Of a stretch of 64,000 bases of DNA, positions 29,801-38,093 are shown one piece after another. Numbering within the stretch: the stretch's first letter is position 1; the number at the start of each line of letters is the position of its first letter. The DNA comes from Paracoccaceae bacterium (GTDB lineage: Bacteria > Pseudomonadota > Alphaproteobacteria > Rhodobacterales > Rhodobacteraceae). The DNA lies in NCBI GenBank assembly GCA_004153385.1, contig SDAL01000001.1, forward strand, positions 682,001 to 746,000. Direction: 5' to 3'. A model generated the notes under the pieces. It made no database searches. It was given only the letters and a program-made list of their open reading frames with translations, and had not been told where the DNA came from. A program made the position numbers and the translations under genes.

Positions 29801-30306
29801 AGTTGGGCGAGACGGTCTCGGACGGGGAATGGTCGCCCAATATAAACCTCGGCGTGCCAGTGACAATTCCAGAAACCTATGTGCCCGATCTTGACGTGCG
29901 TCTGGGGCTTTACCGGCGTTTGTCCGGGTTGACCACGAAGGTTGAGCTGGAAGGATTTGCCGCAGAGCTGATCGACCGTTTCGGACCTGTGCCCAAAGAG
30001 GTGAACACGCTCTTGCTGGTCATTCGCATCAAGGCCATGTGTAAGCGTGCCCATATCGGCAAGCTGGATGCGGGCCCTAAAGGGGTCACAGTCCAGTTCC
30101 ATAATGACAAATTCCCCAATCCGGCGGGTCTGGTGGAGTATGTCAGTTCTGAACGGGATCTGGCTAAAATACGTGACAACAAGCTGGTGATCCGTCGCGA
30201 TTGGCCGCGCGATAGTGACAAGATCAAGGGCGCCTTTGCGATTGCGCGCGATCTGGCCGAAAAAGTACGTGATGGTGAAAAGAAGGTACAAAAGCAGGGC
30301 CGCTAA
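26842..30306 (+). CDS. mfd: Transcription-repair coupling factor Mfd
   Basis: A 1154-residue DNA translocase. Visible in order: UvrB-like N-terminal module (VLNFPAWDCLPYDRVSPNPD, GGIIDIFPPGESGPIRLDLWG), the RNA polymerase-interaction domain starting near LTPGDLVVHVDHGVGRYKGL, the RecG-like motor with Walker A GDVGFGKTEVAMRAAF and DEEQHFG, motif VI region QIRGRVGR, and the C-terminal TRCF domain (VPVTIPETYVPDLDVRLGLY). It removes stalled RNA polymerase at lesions and recruits UvrA. Length is normal. Confidence 0.97.
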   Translation: MTHLLLSGAPEGYDAKLLARELERGKSVIHVARDDRRLEAMRTALQFFAPDAVVLNFPAWDCLPYDRVSPNPDVSANRMATLAALATGVPGPFVLLTTLSAAMQKIPARKVLKENAFSARVGGQLNDGALKTFLSRMGFSPVSTVSEPGDYAIRGGIIDIFPPGESGPIRLDLWGDVLDGARRFDPATQRTSEKLTKIELAPVSEVILDDASITRFRQNYRIEFGAGGADDPLYEAVSAGRKHAGMEHWLGFFHDHLETIFDYIPDASVMLDENITVLHDARWIQITDQYDTRCEAMRRRDRVDSVYKPAPPALLYLDEPAWVHVLSERRVLKLQVLEAPPGPGILNAQSRLGRNFAPERQQENISLFGALREHIQSRLPDGPVVIASWSEGARERLGGLMADEGLTNTRLIRDAREIGPGVNLTIWALDQGFEVRAKDGAPALTVISEQDVLGDRLIRKPKKKRKADNFLTEAQSLTPGDLVVHVDHGVGRYKGLETVDALGAPLDCVLLEYAGGDRLFVPVVNIELLSRFGHEEGLLDKLGGGAWQAKKAKLKERIRQVADKLMRIAAERYLQKAPILEAPHHEWEAFAARFPYSETDDQMSAIDDVVGDLKSGTPMDRLVVGDVGFGKTEVAMRAAFIAANSGAQVAVIAPTTLLARQHYKTFEERFRATAINVRPLSRFVSAKEAAATRQGLADGTVDIVIGTHAVLAKAVRFFNLGLLVIDEEQHFGVQHKERLKEMRAEIHVLTLTATPIPRTLQLSLTGVRDLSVIGTPPVDRLAIRTYVSEFDAVTIREALLRERYRGGQSFYVVPRISDLEEVEAFLRDEVPEVSVVIAHGQMAAGELDDRMNAFYDGKYDVILATTIVESGLDIPTANTMIIHRADMFGLSQLYQIRGRVGRAKMRAYCYLTTKPRMPLTPQATKRLRLLGSMDSLGAGFNLASQDMDLRGAGNLLGEEQSGHIKEVGYELYQAMLEETIAKLKAGELGETVSDGEWSPNINLGVPVTIPETYVPDLDVRLGLYRRLSGLTTKVELEGFAAELIDRFGPVPKEVNTLLLVIRIKAMCKRAHIGKLDAGPKGVTVQFHNDKFPNPAGLVEYVSSERDLAKIRDNKLVIRRDWPRDSDKIKGAFAIARDLAEKVRDGEKKVQKQGR

Positions 30307-30326
30307 TACTGAAGCAGCCCTGCTTT
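30291..30326. terminator. Bidirectional hairpin between mfd and the MFS exporter
   Basis: Ten-bp stem AAAGCAGGGC / GCCCTGCTTT with a 16-nt loop that contains the mfd stop codon. Both sides end in short A or T runs, so it may serve both convergent genes. Confidence 0.55.
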
Positions 30327-30338
30327 CACTTCCGGTGG

Positions 30339-31562
30339 TTAGCTGTCGTTTTGGGTGTAACGCATCAAAAACGCGGCGATGAGCGAGCACACGAGTGTTG
30401 CGCAGGCAATTGGTACGGCGGTACCGTTGAACGCCAAGCCAACCGGCGTGGCCAGAACAGCGGCCCCCATCGTCGACAGCGCCGTGATTATAGAGGCGGC
30501 CATGCCCGCAAGGTGACCCATATTTTGCATGGCCAGCGCGTTAAGATTGCCAAAGGTGATACCGGCCATCGCAAATACAGAAACAAAATACACGAAGAAC
30601 ACAGCGAACCCCCAAGAGTTCTGCGGTAGCCCGGCCACCAGCAAAACCAGAGTAACCGCCGAGATCACCACCTGCAGACGGTAGGCAACGCCGACAATGC
30701 GCCGCATACCGACACGCACAACAATACGGGAATTGATGAACGACACACTGCCGGCCAACAACGCACCGATTGCAAACCATACGGGAAACGTATCGGTGAT
30801 ACCGTAGGCTGCGTAAAGCTGCGGGGCCGAACTTAGGGCCGCAAACATCTGGCCGAAGCCCAAGGTAAGGATCACGATGTAAAGACGGACCTGACGATCG
30901 GCCAGAACCTCGCGTAGGCCGGCCATCAAAGAGGCCACGCGCAGCGGGCGGCGCCGTGATGGCGGCAGGGTTTCGGGCTGGCGCAGGAACAGCCAGCTGA
31001 CCCCGATCAGTCCGAACAGACAAAATGCATAGAAAATGCCCCGCCAGTCACTCAAAGCCATGATTGCCGCCCCGATAGAGGGGGCGAGTGCCGGAACGAT
31101 GATGAAGATCATCATGATGATCGAGGTGACGCGCGCCATTTCGCGGCCCGCGTAAAGGTCGCGCACCAAAGCCATGGGCACAAGCCGTGGGCTGGCCGCC
31201 CCGGCACCTTGGATAAACCGCGCGATCAACAGGGCCTCAAGGCTATTGGCAAAAATCGCCATGACCGAGCCTGCTAGATAGATCCCGATCCCGATCAGCA
31301 ATGTCATTCGCCGACCGATCGCGTCGGAAAGCGGGCCCACAAACAACGTGCCACCCCCCATCCCGAAAACAAAGACGGTCAGGATCATCTGGCCGCGTTC
31401 GATGTTTCCGGGAGAGAGTTCCTCGGCAATTTCTCCGAGCGCCGGCAGCATCGCATCAATAGAAAAAGCCACCGTCGCGATAAGAGACGCGAGCATGATG
31501 GTAAATTCTTTCATGGAAAGGCGGTGCGCCGATGTCTCGGCGCTCTGGTCGGAGTGGATCAT
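30339..31562 (-). CDS. MFS exporter, Bcr/CflA drug-resistance type
   Basis: A 407-residue transporter with twelve predicted helices. The opening MLASLIATVAFSIDAMLPAL (Asp in helix 1), FGMGGGTLFVGPLSDAIGRR (motif A) and RFIQGAGAASPRLVPMALVRD (motif B/C region) match the Bcr/CflA group, which pumps out compounds such as bicyclomycin or chloramphenicol using the proton gradient. The real substrate is unknown. No regulator is adjacent. An internal ATG at residue 17 (MKEFTIMLA) is a possible alternative start. Confidence 0.88.
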   Translation of the reverse strand: MIHSDQSAETSAHRLSMKEFTIMLASLIATVAFSIDAMLPALGEIAEELSPGNIERGQMILTVFVFGMGGGTLFVGPLSDAIGRRMTLLIGIGIYLAGSVMAIFANSLEALLIARFIQGAGAASPRLVPMALVRDLYAGREMARVTSIIMMIFIIVPALAPSIGAAIMALSDWRGIFYAFCLFGLIGVSWLFLRQPETLPPSRRRPLRVASLMAGLREVLADRQVRLYIVILTLGFGQMFAALSSAPQLYAAYGITDTFPVWFAIGALLAGSVSFINSRIVVRVGMRRIVGVAYRLQVVISAVTLVLLVAGLPQNSWGFAVFFVYFVSVFAMAGITFGNLNALAMQNMGHLAGMAASIITALSTMGAAVLATPVGLAFNGTAVPIACATLVCSLIAAFLMRYTQNDS

Positions 31563-31727
31563 ACTGTTCTCAGTTCAAAAAACCATGGGCTGACGCACCC
31601 TATGTGCCACCAGCGCAAAGTCCATCTGTGTATTCGCATATGTTACATGTTGGGTGTGCACTGTTGCATGCGCATCGGATCTGGTGGCTGAACTGTGGGC
31701 CAGAAAACCGACCGATGCTGAACAGGG

Positions 31728-32375
31728 CTAGTGCACGGGGGCATCGGGGGGGATGCTTGTCAGCTCGTCAATCACCTGCAGCCAGACATCGGTGGGCTGG
31801 GCTCCTTCAACCACATGAGTGTTGGCCACAATGAATGTCGGCACCGCTTTGATCCCCCGTGCACGCCCATGCGCGTCACGGTCGCGCACAGTGTCGCGAT
31901 CAGCATCGGTTGACAACAGCTTGCTGACCAGTACGCCATCCATTCCGGCAGCTTTGGCAATTGCACATAATTCATCGGTATTGCCGATATCGCGCCCCTC
32001 GACCCAATGTGCCTGCATCAGCGCGTCCATGACCGCGCTTGCGCATTCCTCAAGACCGGCCCAATGCAGCACGCGCAGCGCATCAAGCGTGTTGGGCTGG
32101 CGCAAAACCTGCAATGGCTCCATCGGGATATTTTCGCTTTGCGCGATCTGTGCCAGTTGCTCGTGCATTTTGACCGCACCGTCCTGACCGAATTTGGCCT
32201 GAAGATAGTCTGCGCGGTTCATACCTTCTGCGGGCATGGACGGGTTCAACTGAAACGGTTGCCATGCCAACCGGAAGGGATGATCCGGACGCTTGGCCAA
32301 GGCACGGTCCAGACGGGCCTTTCCAATCAGACAGAAAGGACACACGGGATCGGCAAAGATATCGAGGGTGATCAT
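31728..32375 (-). CDS. DsbA-family oxidoreductase, FrnE-like
   Basis: A 215-residue cytoplasmic thioredoxin-fold protein with an alpha-helical insert. The start MITLDIFADPVCPFCLIGKA shows the redox motif Cys12-Pro-Phe-Cys15; VKAVPTFIVANTHVVEGAQP carries the cis-proline. FrnE-like proteins and 2-hydroxychromene-2-carboxylate isomerases share this fold; the CPFC pair favours a thiol-disulfide enzyme. There is no signal peptide. I chose the second ATG (32375) because the fold begins there. Confidence 0.85.
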   Translation of the reverse strand: MITLDIFADPVCPFCLIGKARLDRALAKRPDHPFRLAWQPFQLNPSMPAEGMNRADYLQAKFGQDGAVKMHEQLAQIAQSENIPMEPLQVLRQPNTLDALRVLHWAGLEECASAVMDALMQAHWVEGRDIGNTDELCAIAKAAGMDGVLVSKLLSTDADRDTVRDRDAHGRARGIKAVPTFIVANTHVVEGAQPTDVWLQVIDELTSIPPDAPVH

Positions 32376-32470
32376 GGCAAGTCCTTTCACGGCTGCCCCG
32401 CCGGGCGACGGTGGGGATGTTGCGGCTCTTCACCGCAAAGCACCGCCCGGGTCAAGACTAAGGGACGGAT

Positions 32471-32797
32471 TTATTCGTCATCCTCCTCATCGGCGAAGTT
32501 CTCGTCTGCGTCATACACATCCTCGCCTTCATTAACATATTTGCCGACATTGTTGAGAGAGCGGTTATCGTGGGTAGGGTCCATGACAACATCAGAGGGC
32601 AATTCGCCAGCCAGCCACTCTCGCAGTTCTTCGGTAATATCTTCGGCATCCTGACCGGTTTGTTCGATCAGATACTCCACGAACCGCTTCTGGTCGCCGT
32701 CGATTGCATCAAGGTCTTCTTGGGCCACTTCCGGCCATTTCTCCTCGATCGCCTCGTAAAACGCCGACCAGTTTTCTTCTACATGCTTCCATTTCAT
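32471..32797 (-). CDS. CsbD-like stress protein with acidic tail
   Basis: A 108-residue acidic protein. The first half (MKWKHVEENWSAFYEAIEEK, then a DLDAIDGDQKRFVEYLIEQ helix) follows the CsbD helical pattern, in which Trp and Phe residues space two helices. The second half is highly acidic and ends DADENFADEEDDE. CsbD relatives are general-stress proteins of unknown action. I placed the start at MKWKHV (32797). The family match is moderate, and the acidic tail is unlike the short canonical CsbD. Confidence 0.7.
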   Translation of the reverse strand: MKWKHVEENWSAFYEAIEEKWPEVAQEDLDAIDGDQKRFVEYLIEQTGQDAEDITEELREWLAGELPSDVVMDPTHDNRSLNNVGKYVNEGEDVYDADENFADEEDDE

Positions 32798-32982
32798 CGT
32801 GGTCTGCCTTTCGCATTGGGTGCAAGAGGCCGATTGCTGCATGGGCACATTGGCCCCGCAGCAATGGCTCTGTCACAGAAACCCCAACTGCGCGAGAAGT
32901 TCCCGATAACCTTACGATTTATTTATGGCTTGAATGCGCCTGCGGGCAGATGTGGGGGCGATAGCAAGGGCGCAAGATGGCC

Positions 32983-34824
32983 TTATTGCACGGGCTCGCT
33001 CCACCACACATCAGGCAAAAACCCGGGCCAATCGCCATAAACGGGCAGGGTGTCGGGAAAGGCGAGGCTCGATTTATGCGCCAGCCGCGAAACACGCGAA
33101 TACCACGCCGGTATGACATACCGTTCGCTTGTCAAAACCCGGTCCAGAGCGCGCACTGCGGCGATATAGTCCTCTTGATCGGTGGCCGCCAGCATCGCCT
33201 CTATCATGGCATCGATTGCGGGATTGTGGGCCCCCATCATATTGCGCGTGCCTTGCGTCTCTACCCCTTGCGCGCCCCAGTAAAGCGGTTGCTCGTTGCC
33301 CGGGCTTAGCGACAGGGCGATCAGATACCACGTCATATCGAAATTATAACTGCGGGTGCGCTGCACATATTGCGCATCATCAATCACCGTCACCTCGGGG
33401 AAAACGCCAATCCGTGCCAAGGCCTGCAAGAAGATGCTGACAACGGGCTGCGGATTGTAGGGGCCAAAACTGTAACCACCCCCCTGTCGCAACAAGATCT
33501 CGAACCGGAAGGGTTGGCCTGCGTCATTGCGCAAAATCCCGTCATCAGCCACATGCCATCCCGCCTCGTTAAGCAAGCCAAGCGCGGCACGTGCACCGCG
33601 CCGGTTGAGCGCGCGTCCGTCTGTAACGGGCAGGGGATTGCCATCCATTGTGCCGGGCGGCAAGGAGGCGGCAAAGGGTGCAAGCAGCGCGCGGACCTTG
33701 CCGGTCGCAGGCCCCTTGCGCATGCCCAGCACGGAATTGTCGAAATAGGATTGTGCGCGGGGTTCGCTGCCGTCATTCAGGGTCTGGTTGATAAATTCGT
33801 AATTGAAAACCTGTGTCAGCGCCTCGCGCACACGCCAATCCGAAAAAATCGCGCGCCGTGTATTAAACACCAAGCCGTCCATGCCCGACGGACGCTTATG
33901 GGGGATTTCATCCTGTACGACCTCGCCAGAGGATACGGCCGCAAATGTGTAGTTATTATCCCAGCGCGCACCGCTCATTTCGCGCCAGATATCGATTGCT
34001 CCTGCTTTAAAGGCCTCGAATATCACGTTGGCATCACTAAAGTATTCAAGCTGGATCGTATCGAAATTCCACAATCCCGCGTTGAAATTAATGTCTTGGC
34101 CCCACCAGTCTTGATCCCGCTCGAACCGGATCGACTTGCCTTGATCGACGCCACCCACAACATAAGGCCCCGAGCCGATCGGCACCATATGGGTGGTGGT
34201 GGCAAAATCTTTCCCCTCCCACTGCGCTTTTTCCAAAATCGGACGCATTCCCATGATCAGCGCCAGTTCGCGATCGGGGGAGTTGAAGGTCAGCCGCACA
34301 CGCCGCGGGCCGGTTTGTGTGATCGAGGCCACCTTCGCCCATGCGTTGCGGTAGCGCGGGTGGCCTTGGGTCCCGAGCGTTTCGTAAGACCAGATCACAT
34401 CGTCCACAGTGACAGGCGCGCCATCTGAAAAGCGGGCCTGCGGACGCAAGGTAAATTCCACCCAGCTACGCTCGGGATCGGTCTCTACCGTTTCTGCCAA
34501 AAGACCATACAGCGTAAATGGTTCGTCACGCGAGCGTGCCATCAGTGTTTCGGTTACATAGGTATCGATTCCAGCGGCCGCGCGTCCGGTCAGTATCCAC
34601 GGGTTGAGCGAGTCAAAGCTGCCTGATTCGCCTAGCCGGATCGTGCCGCCTTTCGGGGCATCGGGGTTCGCATAGGGAAGGTGGTCAAACCCGGGGTCAA
34701 GCGCAGGGTCGCCATTCATCGCGATAGCGTGTTGTGGGCGGGCCTGAAGGGAGGTTGCGCAAACCAGTGTGCCAGCAACCACAGAAACGGCTAGAAAAAC
34801 GTTAATAAACACCGACTTTGCCAT
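32983..34824 (-). CDS. Extracellular solute-binding protein, family 5 (peptide-type)
   Basis: A 613-residue periplasmic protein with a signal peptide (about residues 1-29, ending LQARP). The SBP_bac_5 pattern is clear: GTIRLGESGSFDSLNPWILT, then EFTLRPQARFSDGAPVTVDDV, and SGARWDNNYTFAAV. Such proteins bind oligopeptides or related solutes for Opp/Dpp-type ABC importers. No permease or ATPase genes are next to it, so it is an orphan here. AAGGAAAAG precedes the ATG. Confidence 0.9.
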   Translation of the reverse strand: MAKSVFINVFLAVSVVAGTLVCATSLQARPQHAIAMNGDPALDPGFDHLPYANPDAPKGGTIRLGESGSFDSLNPWILTGRAAAGIDTYVTETLMARSRDEPFTLYGLLAETVETDPERSWVEFTLRPQARFSDGAPVTVDDVIWSYETLGTQGHPRYRNAWAKVASITQTGPRRVRLTFNSPDRELALIMGMRPILEKAQWEGKDFATTTHMVPIGSGPYVVGGVDQGKSIRFERDQDWWGQDINFNAGLWNFDTIQLEYFSDANVIFEAFKAGAIDIWREMSGARWDNNYTFAAVSSGEVVQDEIPHKRPSGMDGLVFNTRRAIFSDWRVREALTQVFNYEFINQTLNDGSEPRAQSYFDNSVLGMRKGPATGKVRALLAPFAASLPPGTMDGNPLPVTDGRALNRRGARAALGLLNEAGWHVADDGILRNDAGQPFRFEILLRQGGGYSFGPYNPQPVVSIFLQALARIGVFPEVTVIDDAQYVQRTRSYNFDMTWYLIALSLSPGNEQPLYWGAQGVETQGTRNMMGAHNPAIDAMIEAMLAATDQEDYIAAVRALDRVLTSERYVIPAWYSRVSRLAHKSSLAFPDTLPVYGDWPGFLPDVWWSEPVQ

Positions 34825-34897
34825 TACTTTTCCTTTTATATCGCCACAACTTTAAAGAAAAACTAGCCAGCCGCCAGATTCAGGATGAATTTTCCCC

Positions 34898-35005
34898 TTT
34901 AAACCCAAGTCAGATCAGCATATAAAGGTGTCACTGCTCGATAGGTTTCTGCCTGTATGAAACCTGCCTCATGACTTAGCGCCCGCCTTGTGCGGGCGTT
35001 TTTTT
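34898..35005 (+). ncRNA. Candidate small RNA with its own promoter-like boxes and terminator
   Basis: The plus strand shows a TTTAAA box (34898-34903), 17 nt, then TATAAA (34921-34926). A transcript from about 34933 would hold a 7-bp hairpin (AGGTTTC 34943-34949 with GAAACCT 34959-34965) and end at a 7-bp stem CGCCCGC / GCGGGCG (34980-34998) followed by seven T. It would be about 70 nt. No open frame here is credible, and the neighbouring gene on the left runs the other way. I do not recognise a named RNA family. Confidence 0.45.
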
Positions 35006-35240
35006 GTTTTCTTGCTGGATTTTATCAAAACAGATGCGGTGTGTATTTGGGAATCAACACATTGCCGGCGCGGTTGCACCGGGCTTCAACGAGCTGACTC
35101 CTTAGGTGATCCCCCGCTTTTCCAATATGGGATTCCCAAGCGCAAGCGGAAAATAGCACCTAGGCGTGATCACGCGTAGCTGGACCTTTGACGTCTATGG
35201 CCTAAAGTCAACGCTGCAGTGTATTGCAATGGAGGGGACC
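35006..35240. other. Gene-free stretch before bdhA
   Basis: With the candidate RNA, 34825-35240 is a gap of 416 bases. This part has no credible gene. It contains the bdhA leader with GGAGGGG just before the start, and a G+C-rich stretch 35090-35165. I see no confident promoter. Confidence 0.5.
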
Positions 35241-36014
35241 ATGAGTCTCGAAGGTAAAACCGCCGTCATCACCGGCTCGAATTCCGGTATCGGGTTGGGT
35301 GTGGCCACAGAGCTTGCCAAAGCTGGCGCCAATATCGTTCTCAATTCTTATACCGACCGCGACGAAGATCATAAGCTGGCAGATGACCTCGCACGTAAAT
35401 ACGGTATCACAGCGCGCTATATAAAAGCGGACCTGTCCAATGGAAGCGAAGCTCGCGGCCTGATCGAGGCGGCCGGCCAGTGCGATATTCTGGTGAATAA
35501 CGCAGGCATCCAACACGTCGCCCCGATTGACGAGTTCCCGATCGAGAAATGGGACGCGATCATTGCGATCATGCTGAGTTCTGCCTTTCACACAACGGCT
35601 GTCGCATTGCCGATGATGCGCAAGGCAGGTTGGGGACGGGTGGTCAACATAGCCTCTGCACACGGGCTGACTGCATCGCCTTACAAATCAGCCTATGTTT
35701 CGGCCAAACACGGTGTGGTGGGTCTGACGAAGACAGTCGCGCTGGAAACTGCGCGTGAACAAATCACCGCAAATGCAATCTGTCCGGGATATGTGCACAC
35801 GCCGCTGGTCGAGGCCCAGATCCCCGATACCGCAAAAAAGTATAATATGAGCGAAGAGGAAGCCGTCGAGAAGATTATTCTTGATCGCCAGCCCTCGAAA
35901 GAATTTGCAACTGTCGAGCAAATCGGGGGCACAGCCGTGTTCTTGTGCTCTGCGGCGGCCGAGCAGATTACCGGGACAACCATCTCGATTGATGGCGGCT
36001 GGACCGCGCTTTAA
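35241..36014 (+). CDS. bdhA: 3-hydroxybutyrate dehydrogenase
   Basis: A 257-residue short-chain dehydrogenase. The cofactor motif is TGSNSGIGLG, NNAG is present (NNAGIQHV), and the catalytic Ser139, Tyr152 and Lys156 lie in NIASAHGL and SAYVSAKHG. The insert YNMSEEEAVEKIILDRQPSKEF is typical of D-3-hydroxybutyrate dehydrogenases, which oxidise 3-hydroxybutyrate to acetoacetate after breakdown of polyhydroxybutyrate. The start at MSLEGKTAVI has a GGAGGGG site upstream. The downstream patatin-like gene is probably co-transcribed. Confidence 0.93.
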   Translation: MSLEGKTAVITGSNSGIGLGVATELAKAGANIVLNSYTDRDEDHKLADDLARKYGITARYIKADLSNGSEARGLIEAAGQCDILVNNAGIQHVAPIDEFPIEKWDAIIAIMLSSAFHTTAVALPMMRKAGWGRVVNIASAHGLTASPYKSAYVSAKHGVVGLTKTVALETAREQITANAICPGYVHTPLVEAQIPDTAKKYNMSEEEAVEKIILDRQPSKEFATVEQIGGTAVFLCSAAAEQITGTTISIDGGWTAL

Positions 36015-36057
36015 CCGTTCGCGCCGCACCAATCGCGCCTGACAGGGCCCGCGTCAT

Positions 36058-36107
36058 ACGCCCCGCGCCACAGGAATAGTGTGGCACGGAGATCCACAGC
36101 GGGGCGT
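36058..36107 (+). other. Nested hairpin in the bdhA-patatin gap
   Basis: An outer 9-bp stem ACGCCCCGC / GCGGGGCGT (36058-36066 with 36099-36107) encloses a second hairpin GCCACA / TGTGGC (36067-36072 with 36080-36085). Only three T follow, so it is a weak terminator or an RNA-stability or processing element that could lower expression of the second gene. Confidence 0.5.
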
Positions 36108-36220
36108 TTACGGCTGCGGCCCCCCGTCGCGTACGCAAGTTGATCGACCGGCACAATCGGGCCAAAGATAGGCCGCGCGGGGCCAGCGCCGGCCCTGCGC
36201 GGCCCGAGGAACTCAGCACA

Positions 36221-37279
36221 ATGGCAGGTAACACGATGCGACGCATAAATCTCGCCCTTCAGGGGGGCGGCGCACATGGGGCCTTCACGTGGGGCGCGCT
36301 TGACCGGATCTTGCAAGACGACACAATCGAGATTACCGCGATATCGGGCACGTCGGCAGGGGCCCTGAACGGGGCCGCGCTGAAGGCAGGGTTGGCGCAG
36401 GCCGAAGGGGCCGAGGGACGCGCCGCTGCACGCGAAAATCTGGACTGGTTATGGTCGCAAGTGGCCGAGGTGAACGACATCCGCATGGACCGATGGGTTA
36501 CCGCGATGTTTCCCTATCCGGAAATTTTTACGCGCTGGATGGATATGTTCAATCCGGTGGCGTGGATGGGGCAGGCGGCGCGGATGTTCTCGCCCTATGA
36601 TTCAGGACCATTCTATATCAATCCGCTTGAACGGGTGGTAAAGCGGTTCGCATTCGACAAGATCGGGTGCAGCGCAGGGCCTGCCCTGTTTGTATCCGCG
36701 ACCAATGTGCGCAGCGGTAAAATTCGTGTATTTTCGGGCCAAGAGGTGACCGCTCAGGCGATCCTTGCCTCTGCCTGCCTGCCCAATGTGTTTCGTGCTG
36801 TTGAAATCGACGATCCCGAAACCGGCGTGACCGAGGCGTATTGGGATGGTGGGTATACCGGAAACCCCGCGCTGTTTCCATTGTTCGAACCGGACTTCCC
36901 CGGTGATCTGGTGATCGTCAATATCAACCCGCTCAAGCGCGACACGGTGCCCCGCACGCCAGACCAGATCGAAGAACGGATCAACGAGATTTCGTTCAAC
37001 TCCTCATTGTTGCGGGAATTGCGGGCAATCGATTTTGTCAGGCGCCTGATCAGGGAAGAGCGGCTGCCAGCGGGGATGATGAAAAACGTTCTGATCCATA
37101 TGATCGCCGATGACGAAATCATGCTGTCGCTCGGCGGATCCTCCAAGATATCGCCTGTCAGCGGCACGCTTGTACGGTTGAAAAATGCAGGCTATCAGGC
37201 CGCCGACAGGTTTCTGGATCGCCATGGCGACAAGATCGGCAAGGAAGCCTCCGTTGATCTGGCGGCGCTGTTTTCCTGA
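36221..37279 (+). CDS. Patatin-like phospholipase
   Basis: A 352-residue cytoplasmic patatin-fold protein. The oxyanion loop LALQGGGAHGAFTWG, the nucleophile Ser45 in ISGTSAGALNG and the Asp in EAYWDGGYTGNP form the Ser-Asp dyad. Patatin proteins cleave acyl esters of lipids; some are linked to polyhydroxybutyrate metabolism, which fits the position behind bdhA, but the substrate is not proven. I chose the ATG at 36221, with GAGGAA upstream; MRRINLALQ at 36236 is an alternative. Confidence 0.88.
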   Translation: MAGNTMRRINLALQGGGAHGAFTWGALDRILQDDTIEITAISGTSAGALNGAALKAGLAQAEGAEGRAAARENLDWLWSQVAEVNDIRMDRWVTAMFPYPEIFTRWMDMFNPVAWMGQAARMFSPYDSGPFYINPLERVVKRFAFDKIGCSAGPALFVSATNVRSGKIRVFSGQEVTAQAILASACLPNVFRAVEIDDPETGVTEAYWDGGYTGNPALFPLFEPDFPGDLVIVNINPLKRDTVPRTPDQIEERINEISFNSSLLRELRAIDFVRRLIREERLPAGMMKNVLIHMIADDEIMLSLGGSSKISPVSGTLVRLKNAGYQAADRFLDRHGDKIGKEASVDLAALFS

Positions 37280-37317
37280 GCTGTGCGCAGGACCAAGGCA
37301 ACGTACAGTCGCTGGAA

Positions 37318-38007
37318 CTATTTGCCTGTCACAGTGCCGCGCTCGGGGGGGTACACAAGCCCCGCCGAAATTATAAGCTTTGCCGCATCCTCGACCGACA
37401 TATCCAGATAGGTCACTTCGGATTTCGGCACAAATAGCAAGAACCCCGAGGTCGGATTGGGCGTGGTGGGCAAAAAGACCGAAATCAGCGGATCGTCTGC
37501 GACCTCTGCCCGTCGCGCCACCTCTCCCTTGGCCGTAGAGGACACAAAAGCCACCGCCTTGATCCCTTGGCGGGGATAGTCGATCAGACAGGCCCGGTCG
37601 AACTTTTCCTCGCCCTGACTGAACACGGTCTCTGCGATCTGTTTGATGCCGGAATAGACGCTGCGCACAATCGGCATACGGTCGACGATGGATTCGCCGA
37701 TGCGGATCAGGGCACGACCAAAGATCCCCTTGGCAAGCCAGCCTACAACAAGCGTGAAAACCAAGAAGATCACCACACCGATACCGCGCAGGTTCACCCC
37801 GATATAATGCTCGGGACGCAATTCATGCGGCACCATCGGTAAAACCCAGCCATCCACCCAGCCCGCGACGGTCCAGATCAGCCATGCGGTCACCCCGATC
37901 GGTGTGACCACCACGAGGCCTGTCAGGAAAGACGCTCTGAGCGTCGCAAACCGCCCCTTGCGGCGGGCGGGGGCATCTGCGCGGGACTGGTCGTCTGGGG
38001 ATGTCAT
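37318..38007 (-). CDS. DUF502 family inner-membrane protein
   Basis: A 229-residue protein with two membrane helices (about 27-55 and 68-95). Family motifs are FLTGLVVVTPIGVTAWLIW, ADDPLISVFLPTTPNPTSGF and DRMPIVRSVYSGIKQIAETV. Members are conserved across Gram-negative bacteria and plants and have no firm function. It is downstream of psuG on the same strand but separated from it by a hairpin at 38044. Confidence 0.88.
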   Translation of the reverse strand: MTSPDDQSRADAPARRKGRFATLRASFLTGLVVVTPIGVTAWLIWTVAGWVDGWVLPMVPHELRPEHYIGVNLRGIGVVIFLVFTLVVGWLAKGIFGRALIRIGESIVDRMPIVRSVYSGIKQIAETVFSQGEEKFDRACLIDYPRQGIKAVAFVSSTAKGEVARRAEVADDPLISVFLPTTPNPTSGFLLFVPKSEVTYLDMSVEDAAKLIISAGLVYPPERGTVTGK

Positions 38008-38043
38008 GATCGTTCCTGTGGCCCCTGGGGGCGATGATGGGAA

Positions 38044-38067
38044 GGCTGCCCCTAGATAAGGGCAGCC
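38044..38067 (-). terminator. Hairpin after psuG
   Basis: Eight-bp stem GGCTGCCC / GGGCAGCC, 8-nt loop, 27 nt beyond the psuG stop on the minus strand. No T run follows, so termination is uncertain. Confidence 0.4.
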
Positions 38068-38093
38068 CGATGCCCCTGCAAGACCGGCCGCAG

